DNA of 64,000 bases from Candidatus Nitrososphaera gargensis Ga9.2 (GCF_000303155.1 NC_018719.1:1984001-2048000); one strand, 5' to 3'; shown: positions 17,321 to 26,338, numbered from the stretch's first letter. Notes: generated by a model not told the origin, from the sequence alone. Made by a program: numbers and translations.

Positions 17321-18058
17321 GCTTTCTTCTTTTCTCTTTTTGACGTATCTACATGTTTGATTGATGATGCATTCCAGCAAATGATGCTGTCAATCAATTC
17401 TTGGGATGTTAAAACTCTCTGGCCGAAGACCTGTGACATATCCTGCAACGGACATCTAAGATGTCAATATCATCAATTGCAGTGTAACATGAATTATCTG
17501 CATTTGATTGCCTTTCTATGGCCAAGATGAGGTAGACTATCTTAGTGATATCGATGATAATGGCACGAATATAATAGCGAATAATTGGGTCGCGCTTCGC
17601 AAGAAGTAGACTAAATTATTCTATATGTTGTTTCATAATATATCAGTTGAAAACGCCAGATATAACCTTGACAACGCTCTACTATCATAGCCGCTATGCA
17701 TTAATCAATTATTTTCTGCGGATTCTGGGATTGTAAGTTACCAAAAGGAATCTGCGTGTCTTTTATTGTCCTTCTGCGTTTTGATTCACCACTGCCTACC
17801 AACCTGCCTAAATAGCCGATATTGATGATGGCCTTAATTCTCTGTTTTTACGCGTTTGGTACCATTTGTCGCATATTAGATAATAACTCGCAATTAACGT
17901 TTTACCATTGGAGTTTGCGAGATTGTGCAAACAGCAATTATCCCCGATTTACAAATTTGTAATAGTTGCAAACAAATTGCCAAGTGGTTTTTACAAAGTT
18001 TTTATAGACCCTATCAAGCAATGCAATAGTAGGTAAAGTATTTTCTTCTCCCTCCCTA
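17321..18058. other. AT-rich gap with gene remnant and palindrome
   Basis: No intact gene. On the plus strand about 17527-17611 reads DEVDYLSDIDDNGTN then IIANNWVALRKK and a stop, which looks like the end of a lost protein-coding gene. An 8-bp inverted repeat TTGATTGA/TCAATCAA lies at 17357-17364 and 17390-17397 just after the SRPBCC gene and could be its terminator or an operator. A perfect palindrome TTACAAATTTGTAA is at 17949-17962, followed by a TATA-like TTTTTATAG near 17998. This gap marks the left edge of the AT-rich accessory region. Confidence 0.45.
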
Positions 18059-18775
18059 GGCGCTGTTAACTTAGGGTAATCTGTATAGCTAGGACTGCCC
18101 TAGCTTTTCATTGCCATATGAGAAAGAGGACAGACCCAGCTATAATCAGATATGGGCTGTACTTGTGTATTTTAATTCTAGGAGCTTCAGGCTGGCAGCC
18201 AGATCGCTATCGCCAATAAAGAAAAGAAGCCACGTTGCTGTCTGGAAATGGGTACAGAAATACGCGGATTGTGCAGACAGGTTCATGACAGATATAGACG
18301 GTCAGTCAGAGCAATATTTGTAGACGAGACCCTGCTTCAGATAGATGGCCATGATTATTGGCTGTGGATTGCGTACGAACCTGCAATAGATACATGTTTG
18401 ATGATGCATCTGTCTCGTGAGAGGACAATTTTTGTATGCTACCGGTTCTTTTTGCAATTGAGGCAGAGATATGGAAGGAAGCCGGTGTTTTTACTGACGG
18501 TGGTCTGTGGTACGGGTTGGCATGCAGGTGGCTCAGACTACGCCATTATATGTATATGGCACAGAATTGAAGAACATCATGGAGCGATTCATACAGAATA
18601 TCAAGGACAGGACCGAGTGTTTCGATGACCATTTTCCATGTAGGAAGGAGAATTGCAATAGGCAGCATGTGTGTGGAACTGGCTCAGGTTATTCATGCTG
18701 TATCTGCATTCAGGTATGGATAGGGTGCGATTTATGTCATTTCTGGCTAGAGATGGTGGTTAAGTTAACGGAGCC
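18059..18775 (+). mobile_element. Decayed IS6-family-like insertion sequence
   Basis: 717 bp with terminal inverted repeats: GGCGCTGTTAACTTA on the left and, inverted, GGCTCCGTTAACTTA on the right (13 of 15 match). The ends begin GGCxCTGTT-like as in IS6 elements. Inside, three reading frames spell one DDE transposase: RPSYNQIWAVLVYFNSRSF, then VDETLLQIDGHDYWLWIAYE (first Asp), then TDGGLWYGLACRWLR and NIMERFIQNIKDRTE (third acidic residue). At least two frameshifts separate them, so it is inactive. The flanking eight bases differ, so no target duplication remains. Confidence 0.8.
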
Positions 18776-18793
18776 ATAAGACTTCTAGTACCG

Positions 18794-18801
18794 TTTAAAT
18801 A
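18794..18801 (+). promoter_or_regulatory. TATA box of tRNA-Lys
   Basis: TTTAAATA, about 29 bases before the first base of the tRNA, the normal archaeal spacing. Confidence 0.55.
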
Positions 18802-18826
18802 TCGCTCGATCCAGCAAATTTTCTGC

Positions 18827-18918
18827 GGGTTCGTAGCTCAGCCAGGCAGAGCGTCTGGCTCTTAACCAGTCAGTCATTCTGGGTTAAAATGTCGAGGGTC
18901 CGAATCCCTCCGAACCCG
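18827..18918 (+). tRNA. tRNA-Lys (CTT) with 18-base insertion
   Basis: Acceptor stem GGGTTCG/CGAACCC, D arm GTAGCTCAGCCAGGCAGAGC, anticodon loop CTCTTAA with anticodon CTT at 18861-18863, T arm GAGGGTCCGAATCCCTC. Total 92 bases; removing 18870-18887 leaves a normal 74-base tRNA with a five-pair anticodon stem and a five-base variable loop. The insertion is thus a probable non-canonical intron at the 3' side of the anticodon stem. TTAACCAG before it pairs with CTGGGTTAA at its end (one bulged G), a hairpin that competes with the anticodon stem and may shape the splice site. Followed at once by an integrase fragment. Confidence 0.85.
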
Positions 18919-18971
18919 CTTCAATATCGTCCCTTTTGAGTGGATTCTTTCAAAAAAATAGGTGATAGAGA

Positions 18972-19625
18972 GTGAATCCAACAGGAAACGTGGCAACGGG
19001 AACAATCCCGACCACGGTTGGGACGACAACTGACCCTTGGATGCTGTTTCTTTACGCGCTCAAAGCGCCAGCAACCAAGGAGAAGTACATTCAGCGGCTG
19101 ACAAAATTCCTTGACTTTTTGGGCTACCAAGGGACCAAGGAAGAAAAGGCTCGCGCCATTGCAGCAAGAGCAAAAGCAGACCTAAACTATGGCTTCAATT
19201 CTGTCCTGAAGTTTTTCCAGGTAAAGCGCGAGCAGATAGACCGCAAGGAGACCGCCATTGGAACCGTCAGAAATTATGCAAAAAGCATCAAGCTATTTTG
19301 CGACATGGCTGACCTGCAGATACCTCGGGCAAAGATCACACGCGGCCTGCCAAGGGAAAAACGGTTTGCAGACGACAGAGCACCGACGCTGCAATACCTA
19401 TCCAATGTCGCACTTACAGCTGATCACGGTTTTATCAGGTTCCACGGAAGAAACAAAGGCTATTGGTACAACTGTTCGTACGACGAGCAAGAGCTGAAAC
19501 CTTGGGTATCAAAGGTAAACAAGATCAGAAAAGATCCGGAGGCGAAGCGTCTTCGAATTTATTTCAATAACCACTACTGGGCAAAAGCAGTAGCCAACGC
19601 TCTAGAGTTCAAGGAGATACACTGA
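18972..19625 (+). pseudogene. Chimera: integrase N-domain joined to DUF72 tail
   Basis: An uninterrupted 217-codon frame made of two unrelated parts. Residues about 20-144 are the core-binding domain of an archaeal tyrosine recombinase (LFLYALKAPATKEKYIQRL, FNSVLKFFQVKREQID, GTVRNYAKSIKLFCDM, DDRAPTLQYLS). At about residue 145 (near 19404) it switches to the C-terminal part of a DUF72/YecE protein (DHGFIRFHGRNKGYWYN, ELKPW, RLRIYFNNHYWAKAVANALE). No recombinase catalytic Arg/His/Tyr remains. A further piece of the DUF72 end (GDTLTPEQQQAKNRINGVL) follows one frame away to a stop near 19708. The position 53 bases after tRNA-Lys fits a relic of an element integrated at the tRNA. Confidence 0.75.
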
Positions 19626-19709
19626 CGCCCGAACAGCAACAAGCAAAGAACAGAATCAATGGAGTACTTGCAGAAATCAGGAGCCAGAGAAAGCTACAGG
19701 ATTTCTAAA

Positions 19710-20963
19710 AGTGTTAACGGGACTTGTCTGCTCTTTGGAAATGATAGAAGACAATACGTGTCTGTATCGAGCACCAGTCAGGCCTTGACAAGCTCTATAA
19801 GAGCGTAATGTAAGCTGAGCTTTCCTGATGGAAACTTGCCAGAATTACGTAAAATGCTTAGGAGATTGCAAGCCAAATGGGATTGTGGCAACGTTAGTTC
19901 ACCTAATGAAATAGTCAAGTAAAACAGGCAGATCCAAGAAGTAAAGAGACAGATTCAGGCTCTGGAACGCTAGCTATTTTTTATAGCTTTGAATGCCGTT
20001 ATTTTAGAGCTCCTTCAAAGAACAAAAAAGAAAACATCAAGGGCTTGAAAAGAGTCGCTTACCACATTGAAAAACATGCAGAATTTGTCCGATGGTTAGA
20101 GAGGATTACAACAAAGCATTAAGATTGACATTAGAAACAATTGCCAAACAAGCCCTACTCACCCGGGATTTAGAGCTGATAAAACTGGCTTTCGGGCTTG
20201 ATGGTATTCTAGCCTTTGCTCCAGTGGCATCTGTAGGCTGACAAGGCATAAAATGGGTTTAGTGTCTTGTTATCAAACATTGGGTTCATGCCCTATAGTA
20301 GCCATTAGAATATGCGACAGTAGACGAATGCTTCTAAGGTGATGCCATGCTTGCTGTCAAGAGTGAAGCTGTGGACCTATCTCTTGGCAGAAGCGCAATA
20401 GACTTTATTGATTCGCTGATGCCGCAACCTTCACAGGTCGTAAAACTACGGCCTGAAAGGTTAGTAGCGCAAAAGAAGCATTCATGACAGATGACAAAGT
20501 ACGGCTGATGTGTCTCCAAGGTAGGTGCTAATTTTAGCGGCATGGCGAAGAATGACTTGACATAACACCTATAAAAAACAATAGAGAGCTTTCTATAAGA
20601 CTTATCCTAGCTGGTTTAGATAACTGAAAAAAAGCATGGTTAAGGGAAGAAGTTGTTGGCTCTCCCGAGCATCCCAAACTTCCAATGTACGATGTGTGTA
20701 CCTGCCGCTAAAGTAGTAGTACAGTGAGGTCAGTTGTTGAATGACAATAACGCCGCTCCTCTTCTGTCTTACTGCGGCGCGCATCGATCCTACGAGTTAA
20801 AATGCTTATGGCGTATTTGGCGCGTATTATGTAGTTTCCAGCCTTATGGAAGATAACAAATGCCAAGCAATATCGCGGCCTTGTTGCCATAGCCTGCAGT
20901 GCTTTTTACAATACCCTAAAATGCCTTTTTTATTTTCGCTGTTCTGGTGCTACAAACTCTTGC
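19710..20963. other. Degenerate AT-rich stretch without intact genes
   Basis: About 1.25 kb with many stops in all frames. Short coding-like pieces remain on the plus strand: NIKGLKRVAYHIEKHAEF near 20037, and DAMLAVKSEAVDLSLGRSA with QVVKLRPERLVAQKKHS near 20341-20484. None could be assigned to a family with confidence. The pattern is that of several genes in late decay after an integration or deletion event next to the tRNA-Lys gene. Confidence 0.5.
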
Positions 20964-21195
20964 CTATTTGGTTGTACACTTTGACAAATTTGTGACACTT
21001 GTTAGTAGTCTTGAATGTCTGTATGTCTTTTTCATATTCAAGCAGACCGTTTTGTACAAGCACTCTTAAGTATTCCTTTAGCTGCTGGTATGATAGGATG
21101 CTTTGTACATTATTTTTGTCTTGGTTGCGCCACTACCATTTGCAGCTTCTAGGATCTGAGCGGTTATGCCACCACTTATAGATCTTATTCGCAGG
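20964..21195 (-). pseudogene. Winged-helix regulator pseudogene
   Basis: The minus strand reads GITAQILEAANGSGATKTKI and MYKAS, then after a frame break QLKEYLRVLVQNGLLEYE and FKTTNKCHKFVKVYNQI to a TAG at 20964. It aligns along its length with the intact winged-helix proteins at 37530, 49271 and (more distantly) 43528. The start is missing (no ATG before the first conserved part) and one frameshift lies near 21108. A dead paralog of that regulator family. Confidence 0.75.
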
Positions 21196-21286
21196 ACGGT
21201 AGATATGTATATCTCGTCATTGCCTTGACAAGTCAGCCAGCTAAAGTGCTTGATGTCAAAGCGTATTATTCTGATGAGATATAGTG

Positions 21287-21559
21287 TTAGCGCTCTTCCT
21301 CTATTACTCCAAATGATAGCTTAACACAAGCCTTGTATCTGGTAATTCTGCCTGTGTTAGGATCAATTTCTGCTGTCATATCTTTAATCTTTATCCCATG
21401 GATATTGTGTATTGTCTTTTTGGCTTCATCTAATGCAACTCGTGCAGCATCCTCCCATCCTATGTTAGAAACTCCAACCAGCTCGACAATCTTGGCAACT
21501 GCAGGCGTTCTTTTTGTTATCGTCTCTTCTGTTCTGGCAGCTATTGTGGCTGTTGTCAT
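21287..21559 (-). CDS. Dodecin-like flavin-binding protein
   Basis: 90 residues. After about 20 extra N-terminal residues the dodecin domain is clear: KIVELVGVSNIGWEDAARVA, LDEAKKTIHNIHGIKI, AEIDPNTGRITRYKACVKLS. Dodecins are hollow 12-subunit shells that store flavins (FMN, riboflavin or lumichrome in archaea) and protect against light damage. The tryptophan that stacks with the flavin is the W in IGWEDA. It sits beside a thiamine-binding protein gene and a flavin/F420-type oxidoreductase on the same strand. Confidence 0.88.
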   Translation of the reverse strand: MTTATIAARTEETITKRTPAVAKIVELVGVSNIGWEDAARVALDEAKKTIHNIHGIKIKDMTAEIDPNTGRITRYKACVKLSFGVIEEER

Positions 21560-21647
21560 ATATCTTATGGTGTATTACATTGTATTTAAGAGAAAAGACG
21601 CATAGCCAATCGATGTTAGAGCCCACCATGCAACCATATTATTATTA

Positions 21648-21968
21648 CTAACTAACCTTTGCTTTAACTGATTGAACTTTCTCTTCCATTGTATTTGGCT
21701 TATCGAGCCTCTCATCAATCCGTATTGTTGATATTACGCGCTTTACTCCAGAAGATTTGGCTGAATTGTGGGCAATGCGTATTGCCTGCAAGATATCATC
21801 TAGATTGTCTGATTCAATCTGGGTGCTCATTGGGGTAAGTGTTACTTTCAAATTCTGGATGCTACGGATGGCATTGTAGGCCGCTGCTACTTCCTTTCCC
21901 ATACTAGTATCAGAGGTGCCAATTGGCTCTATGCTGATTTCAGCGTCAACTATTGGCAAGTTGTTCAT
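21648..21968 (-). CDS. MTH1187-family thiamine-binding protein
   Basis: 106 residues of the MTH1187/YkoF-like family (formerly DUF77): AEISIEPIGTSDTSMGKEV, LKVTLTPMSTQIES, LDDILQAIRIAHNSAKSSG, RVISTIRIDERLDKP and a closing KVQSVKAKV. Members bind thiamine or related small molecules in the cytosol and probably buffer them. Located between dodecin and an LLM oxidoreductase, all leftward with gaps under 100 bases, so a shared transcript is likely. Confidence 0.85.
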   Translation of the reverse strand: MNNLPIVDAEISIEPIGTSDTSMGKEVAAAYNAIRSIQNLKVTLTPMSTQIESDNLDDILQAIRIAHNSAKSSGVKRVISTIRIDERLDKPNTMEEKVQSVKAKVS

Positions 21969-22031
21969 ATATCAGCATGGTAAATTTAATAATTAAAGAA
22001 TATCATGAGAAAAGGTGGGAACTATTTCTAA

Positions 22032-22934
22032 CTAATTATGAACAAATGATGGCATGATTTGCAGAGCAAAATCAGACATAGATTTGATGAAGCTTTCAAA
22101 TGGAAACGGAATTATCACGTACTTGCAACCATACTCTTCAGCTTGCTCGATGCCTTTTGCATACATCCTAGAATCATATTGACTTGAAGACTTGTCGCTG
22201 CTCATAATGGTTCTTTGTACCTGCTCAAAAGCGATAGTAGGTATTGCTGCAAATGATATCTTGTTTTCTCTAGAATGGCGGCGTGTTTCTTCAAGGACTA
22301 TTGCTTTTGCATCTTCAAATTCTCTATCAATCCAAGGAGGGATTAAGCAAATATCCGCATATCTGCCAGCCAGACGAAGCATCCTAGCGCCCAAGCCACC
22401 AAACATCAGAAGAGGATGTGGCTTTTGAACTGGTTTTGGGTCAAGCACTGCATTATCCGCCAAGTAATATTTTCCATTAAAGCTAACCTTTGATGATGTT
22501 CCTCCCTTATCGCTTTGCCAGAGTTTAAGTATGAGCTCCAAACCCTCTTTTGTCTTATCAACACGCACATTTGGCTCATCCCATTGGCTGTATCCTTTGA
22601 ACTCCGTCTTTGACCATCCTGCACCAACTCCTAGAATAACTCTGCCATTAGAGATGACATCGAGTGTGGCAACCATTTTGGCAAGAATAGAGGGAGGCCT
22701 GAGCGGAATGGGCGTTACCACCGTTCCTAGCTGGATTTTCTCTGTTTTGGCTGCAAGATAAGTAAGAGTAATCCAAGTATCCAAGGTAGAATTGCCATTT
22801 GGATAGCCACTCCACATGTAGTGGTCAGGTATCACAAAACCCCAGTATCCTAGCTTATCAGCCTCAGGAGCTGCCCTTTGTATTAGCTGCCATTGGCGAT
22901 GCCAGTTTCCCCATAGTGCTACAATGAATTTCAT
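22032..22934 (-). CDS. LLM-class oxidoreductase (F420- or FMN-dependent)
   Basis: 300 residues with the luciferase-like barrel: ALWGNWHRQWQLIQRAAPEA, GFVIPDHYMWSGYP, IQLGTVVTPIPLRPPSILAK, VISNGRVILGVGAGWSKTEF and LLMFGGLGARMLRLAGRYAD. These are the standard strand and cofactor motifs of the family. With npdG in the same window, F420 is the likelier cofactor. Substrate unknown. Probably first gene of a leftward unit with the thiamine-binding and dodecin genes. Confidence 0.88.
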   Translation of the reverse strand: MKFIVALWGNWHRQWQLIQRAAPEADKLGYWGFVIPDHYMWSGYPNGNSTLDTWITLTYLAAKTEKIQLGTVVTPIPLRPPSILAKMVATLDVISNGRVILGVGAGWSKTEFKGYSQWDEPNVRVDKTKEGLELILKLWQSDKGGTSSKVSFNGKYYLADNAVLDPKPVQKPHPLLMFGGLGARMLRLAGRYADICLIPPWIDREFEDAKAIVLEETRRHSRENKISFAAIPTIAFEQVQRTIMSSDKSSSQYDSRMYAKGIEQAEEYGCKYVIIPFPFESFIKSMSDFALQIMPSFVHN

Positions 22935-23176
22935 AGTCAGTCTATGACACTAGAGACACATTATCGGACAAAAAGAGTGTAGCAAGAAGAAATTGTAAGC
23001 AACCACCTTGCATCTTCGATTCCAGGCAACAACTTGCAGAGATTGGGAAAGAATTTCGTTTGCAAGTCGTACCCATATTCTTTAGTAAAGTTATCCGTGT
23101 CAATTGATAAAGTAATGGTTGCAAATTAGTAAATTGTTTAATTTCTTAAGAGCTAGAAAAATTAGCAGCAAGTAGT

Positions 23177-23695
23177 TTGAGCAGCCAAGCACAACAACGA
23201 CCTCAGGAAGTAAAGGAGCGAGGACGCAACACCTCTGCAAGATTCAAAAAAATACTTGTAGCTGTAGACGGATCAGAAGAGTCATTCAAGGCTGCGCAGT
23301 ATGCTATAGAACTGGCAAAGAAGGAACGAGAAAGAGCACAGTTGATTGTCTTGAGTGTTAATGAAACCCCTTCTTCCCTGATTAGCACAATAGAGCCATC
23401 AGCATTAGAAAGATGGAGGGAGCGGCTTAAGGCACAGTCAGAAACATTCTATGAGAGAATAGTAAGCACATACGGACTAGATATAGAAGATAATAGCGAA
23501 CTGCAATTAAGGGCAGAAATGATTGACAGTGCCAAATCAGCATACGTTGCAATAGTTGAATATGCAGAAAAAGAAGATGTTGACCTGATTGTACTAGGTA
23601 CAAAAGGCAAGACTGGGCTCAAACGAATACTGCTTGGCAGCGTAGCATTGGGCGTAGTTACTCATGCTACTTGTCCTGTGCTGGTTGTCAAGTAG
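23177..23695 (+). CDS. Universal stress protein (UspA family)
   Basis: 172 residues. A 22-residue lead precedes the Usp fold: KKILVAVDGSEESFKAAQYA, IVLSVNE, and the ATP loop GTKGKTGLKRILLGSVALGV ending THATCPVLVVK, which keeps the G-x2-G-x9-G(S) nucleotide motif. An ATP-binding member is expected. TTG start at 23177 after an A/T-rich gap. It heads a stress set with Hsp20 and thioredoxin downstream. Confidence 0.9.
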   Translation: MSSQAQQRPQEVKERGRNTSARFKKILVAVDGSEESFKAAQYAIELAKKERERAQLIVLSVNETPSSLISTIEPSALERWRERLKAQSETFYERIVSTYGLDIEDNSELQLRAEMIDSAKSAYVAIVEYAEKEDVDLIVLGTKGKTGLKRILLGSVALGVVTHATCPVLVVK

Positions 23696-23829
23696 GAAGG
23701 CAGAGGGTTCTTCTTATGTAATGAAGTGATAAGCTAGAAATCTCTTGGCCTATAAGAATCCGACAAATGCAGTCAAAGATCTATCTTCAACCTTTAATTC
23801 TGTTAAGGTCCGGTCATACATTACACAAT

Positions 23830-24445
23830 ATGAGCATCAGAGATAGAGACATCGATGAATGGTTCCGGCGTTGGTCCCCATGGGGATTGGGAAGAAAGAC
23901 AGCAGGTGAAAGTATCTTTAGAGAATTTGAAGAAATGAGAAGAGATATGGAAAGGATGTTTGAAGAAACTGTACGCGACATTGACAGGGTTCCTAAAGAC
24001 CTAATAAGAGAATATGAGACCCCGACAGGTGGCAGGGTAAGAGAGGTAGGTCCACTGGTTTATGGCTACTCTGTAACGATAGGACCAGACGGAAAGCCAA
24101 AGGGAAGAGAATTTGGCAATGTAAGATCACTTGGAGGTGGTGTCGCAGTGCCGGCACTGGCTGCAGAGAGGGAACCACTGGCAGATGTCATAACTACAGA
24201 CAAAGATGTCAAAGTAACGATAGAAATGCCTGGCATTTCAAAAAATGACGTAAAAATAAACGCGTATGATGGCGCGGTTGAAGTATCGACAACAGAGGCT
24301 GCCCCGAGGAAAATATCATCGTGTAATTGACCTGCCGTCAGATACGGATATTGAAACTGCCAAATCAAAATATACAAATGGAATACTTGAAATAACATTT
24401 AACAAGAAAGCCAAGCCAAAGGGAAGAGAAATTAAGATCGATTAA
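23830..24445 (+). pseudogene. Hsp20 small heat-shock protein, frameshifted
   Basis: Begins at ATG 23830 (SIRDRDIDEWFRRWSPWG), with a tryptophan/charged N-terminus and an alpha-crystallin domain (ADVITTDKDVKVTIEMPGIS, KINAYDGAVEVST). In the run GGAAAATATC near 24308-24313 one extra A breaks the frame; the first frame stops at 24330. One frame on, the domain ends normally: YHRVIDLPSDTDIETAKSKY, GILEITFNKKAKPKG, to TAA at 24445. The total length is one base over a multiple of three. The fault is in an A run, so sequence error is possible. Six bases before a thioredoxin gene. Confidence 0.8.
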
Positions 24446-24450
24446 GGCAC

Positions 24451-24829
24451 ATGGTAACACCATATACTCCTACGACTGTAGTAGACATCAAAACTATAGA
24501 AGAATGGGACGCTCTAATATTAGATAAGCAAATAGTAACAGCAGCAATGTTTTGGGCCGACTAGTGTCCACACTGCCAGAGATTAAAGCCGATATTTGAA
24601 TTGATGCCACAGAAATTTCCACAAATAAGATTTGCAAAAGTCAATGTAGATCAAAAGCCAGAGATTGCTTCAAGGTATGGCATACAAAGCATTCCATTAG
24701 TGAATTTTTTGCAAAGGAAATGAGATTGGCGAAATCACAAGTTATAGGCAAAAGGACGATCTACAAAGTGAGATAAAAAAGATATCGGAAAATGCTGAGT
24801 GGTGTCTTGTGCACGCCACATCAAGGTAA
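24451..24829 (+). pseudogene. Thioredoxin with stop in the active site
   Basis: MVTPYTPTTVVDIKTIEEWD, then AAMFWAD, a TAG at 24562-24564 where the WCxxC tryptophan belongs, then CPHCQRLKPIFELMPQK, RFAKVNVDQKPEIASRYGIQ and SIPLVNF. In a T run near 24707-24712 the frame shifts by one base, after which KGNEIGEITSYRQKDDLQ and EIKKISENAEW continue to TAA 24829. Two independent lesions (Trp to amber, frameshift) make it a pseudogene unless the reads are wrong. It directly follows hsp20. Confidence 0.82.
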
Positions 24830-24917
24830 AAATTGTTAAATTAGTATTTTAGCCTGTTTTTGCAACTTTTTTATCCAATTCTGTGCAGTGGCGGCCAAGG
24901 TGAAATAGCACACGGAT

Positions 24918-25622
24918 ATGAAGACCATTCAATCTGATCGCCATATGGGCAAGAGTATTGGATTTGGCGCCATAGGAGGATTTGTTGCTGGATTGGTGAT
25001 GGCTCCTTTCTTTATGCTGACTGCAATGATGGCAGGCATGCCTACAAATACTATCCCCATAGCAATTGGATTGGCCTTTGGTGCTTTTCAGGATAATAAT
25101 GCAATTATGATAGGGTCTGGATTGCACATGCTCACAAGCACCCTCATCGGCATAATATTTGGAGCTGTAACTGCTGCCGCAAGCAAGCTGAGGATAACGA
25201 GCTTTAGAAAAGGTGTTGGAGAAGGGCTTGCAACTGGGATGATTGCATTTGCCGTGCTGTTCATTCCGATAAGCATGTTTGTCATGTCGCCAGTGCTTGT
25301 ACAAATGATGATGCAGATGGATCTATCACTAACACAACAGCAAGCTATGAGCGTGTTGCAGCAAGGAATTCCATTGATGATTGGCATAGGTATCCTTGAA
25401 CATTTGGTGTATGGTGCTGTGCTTGGGGCTGTGACATCGGCACTTATGTTAAAAGTAAAAAGAGTTAGGAAAGAACAAGAATATACAGCAAGACTTGGCA
25501 CTGGCACTACTAAAGAAGAGGGAACAACCAACTATGAATGTATGGCATGTAATCGTAAATTTGGCAGCTTGGAAGAAATTAATGACCACATTAAAACAGT
25601 GCACCATAGGATAGCGGCATGA
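24918..25622 (+). CDS. Membrane protein with C-terminal C2H2 zinc finger
   Basis: 234 residues. Residues 1-185 hold about five hydrophobic segments (FGAIGGFVAGLVMAPFFML; IPIAIGLAFGAF; MLTSTLIGIIFGAVTAA; GMIAFAVLFIPISMFVM; GILEHLVYGAVLGAVTSAL). After a charged linker comes a classic finger, YECMACNRKFGSLEEINDH, closing IKTVHH (C-x2-C-x12-H-x4-H). The membrane part resembles no family I can name. The finger is of the same type as in the mini-proteins elsewhere in the region, suggesting it recruits a protein or DNA to the membrane. Confidence 0.8.
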   Translation: MKTIQSDRHMGKSIGFGAIGGFVAGLVMAPFFMLTAMMAGMPTNTIPIAIGLAFGAFQDNNAIMIGSGLHMLTSTLIGIIFGAVTAAASKLRITSFRKGVGEGLATGMIAFAVLFIPISMFVMSPVLVQMMMQMDLSLTQQQAMSVLQQGIPLMIGIGILEHLVYGAVLGAVTSALMLKVKRVRKEQEYTARLGTGTTKEEGTTNYECMACNRKFGSLEEINDHIKTVHHRIAA

Positions 25623-25784
25623 TGGCCTTCTCCGACTTTTGCTCCTCTTTAGCTTCTGATCTTTGGGTCTGCTTGCGGAATCTTTCCACAGCTTTTCCTC
25701 TCTTCAAATGGGCGAACGAGAGAAATAATTTAGGGACGTGCTGAAAGAAAGACAAGATCTGGGCTTATCACTTAGTTTCCGAGA

Positions 25785-25979
25785 CTATGTTTTGCTTCTT
25801 ATCTCTGTCCGCCTGTTCCTTCCAGCTTCTCTTAGAGATTCCTTATCTTCGGCTCTGGCTTCGCCGCCTTTCTTACCTATCTCGCTGTAAAACTCAACCT
25901 CTCTCTTCGGCAACTTTCTCGCCGCCCTTGCGTCCAGCCTCTGCCAAGCTTTCTGGATCTTGAGCTCTTGCCTTTCCAC
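25785..25979 (-). CDS. Small KGG-motif protein
   Basis: 64 residues, highly charged. FYSEIGKKGGEARAEDKESL resembles the GKKGG stress-repeat motif of small general stress proteins (con-10/YciG type), here once. The N-terminal half is basic and helical (RLDARAARKLPKREVE). Function unknown; no co-directional partner. Confidence 0.5.
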   Translation of the reverse strand: MERQELKIQKAWQRLDARAARKLPKREVEFYSEIGKKGGEARAEDKESLREAGRNRRTEIRSKT

Positions 25980-26338
25980 CTTTTCTAGCTACTCTTTCCT
26001 TTCAAACCTCTTTTTTCTGATGACATATACCGGCTATGCGGCAAGGTATTAATTGACTTTAGTAGATGAAGAAGTCGAACTGCAAATTTAGAACAACAGG
26101 CTGTTGACCGATCTCAGATTGTAAATCAAAAAGAGCTAGGCTGAAAAAGGTCTCTGTTTATTGTTGGTTGATGGTTTTGTATCGGGCATCTCGAGATGTG
26201 CTTTCCTAACCGAATAGAGTACAAGGCCACCATTGATATTTTCTATTATTTATTCTTGGAAGCAAAAGCAATAGAAAGAGGTATGCATGTGCATACAACT
26301 CTTATTAGCTATGCTCAGCTGGTAAATTTTGAGACAAA
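25980..26338. other. AT-rich gap, nothing recognised
   Basis: No convincing gene. A short segment AGGCTGAAAAAG near 26140 also occurs near 35759, perhaps shared regulatory or decayed sequence. The end of the gap is the upstream region of a 49-residue finger-like gene. Confidence 0.35.

Noticed and set aside
18972-19625. Functional tyrosine recombinase
   Set aside because: The catalytic domain with Arg/His/Tyr is absent and replaced by a DUF72 tail.
24562-24564. In-frame TAG as a pyrrolysine codon in thioredoxin
   Set aside because: The position is the conserved Trp of WCxxC, and the gene has a second frameshift, so a nonsense mutation or read error is simpler.
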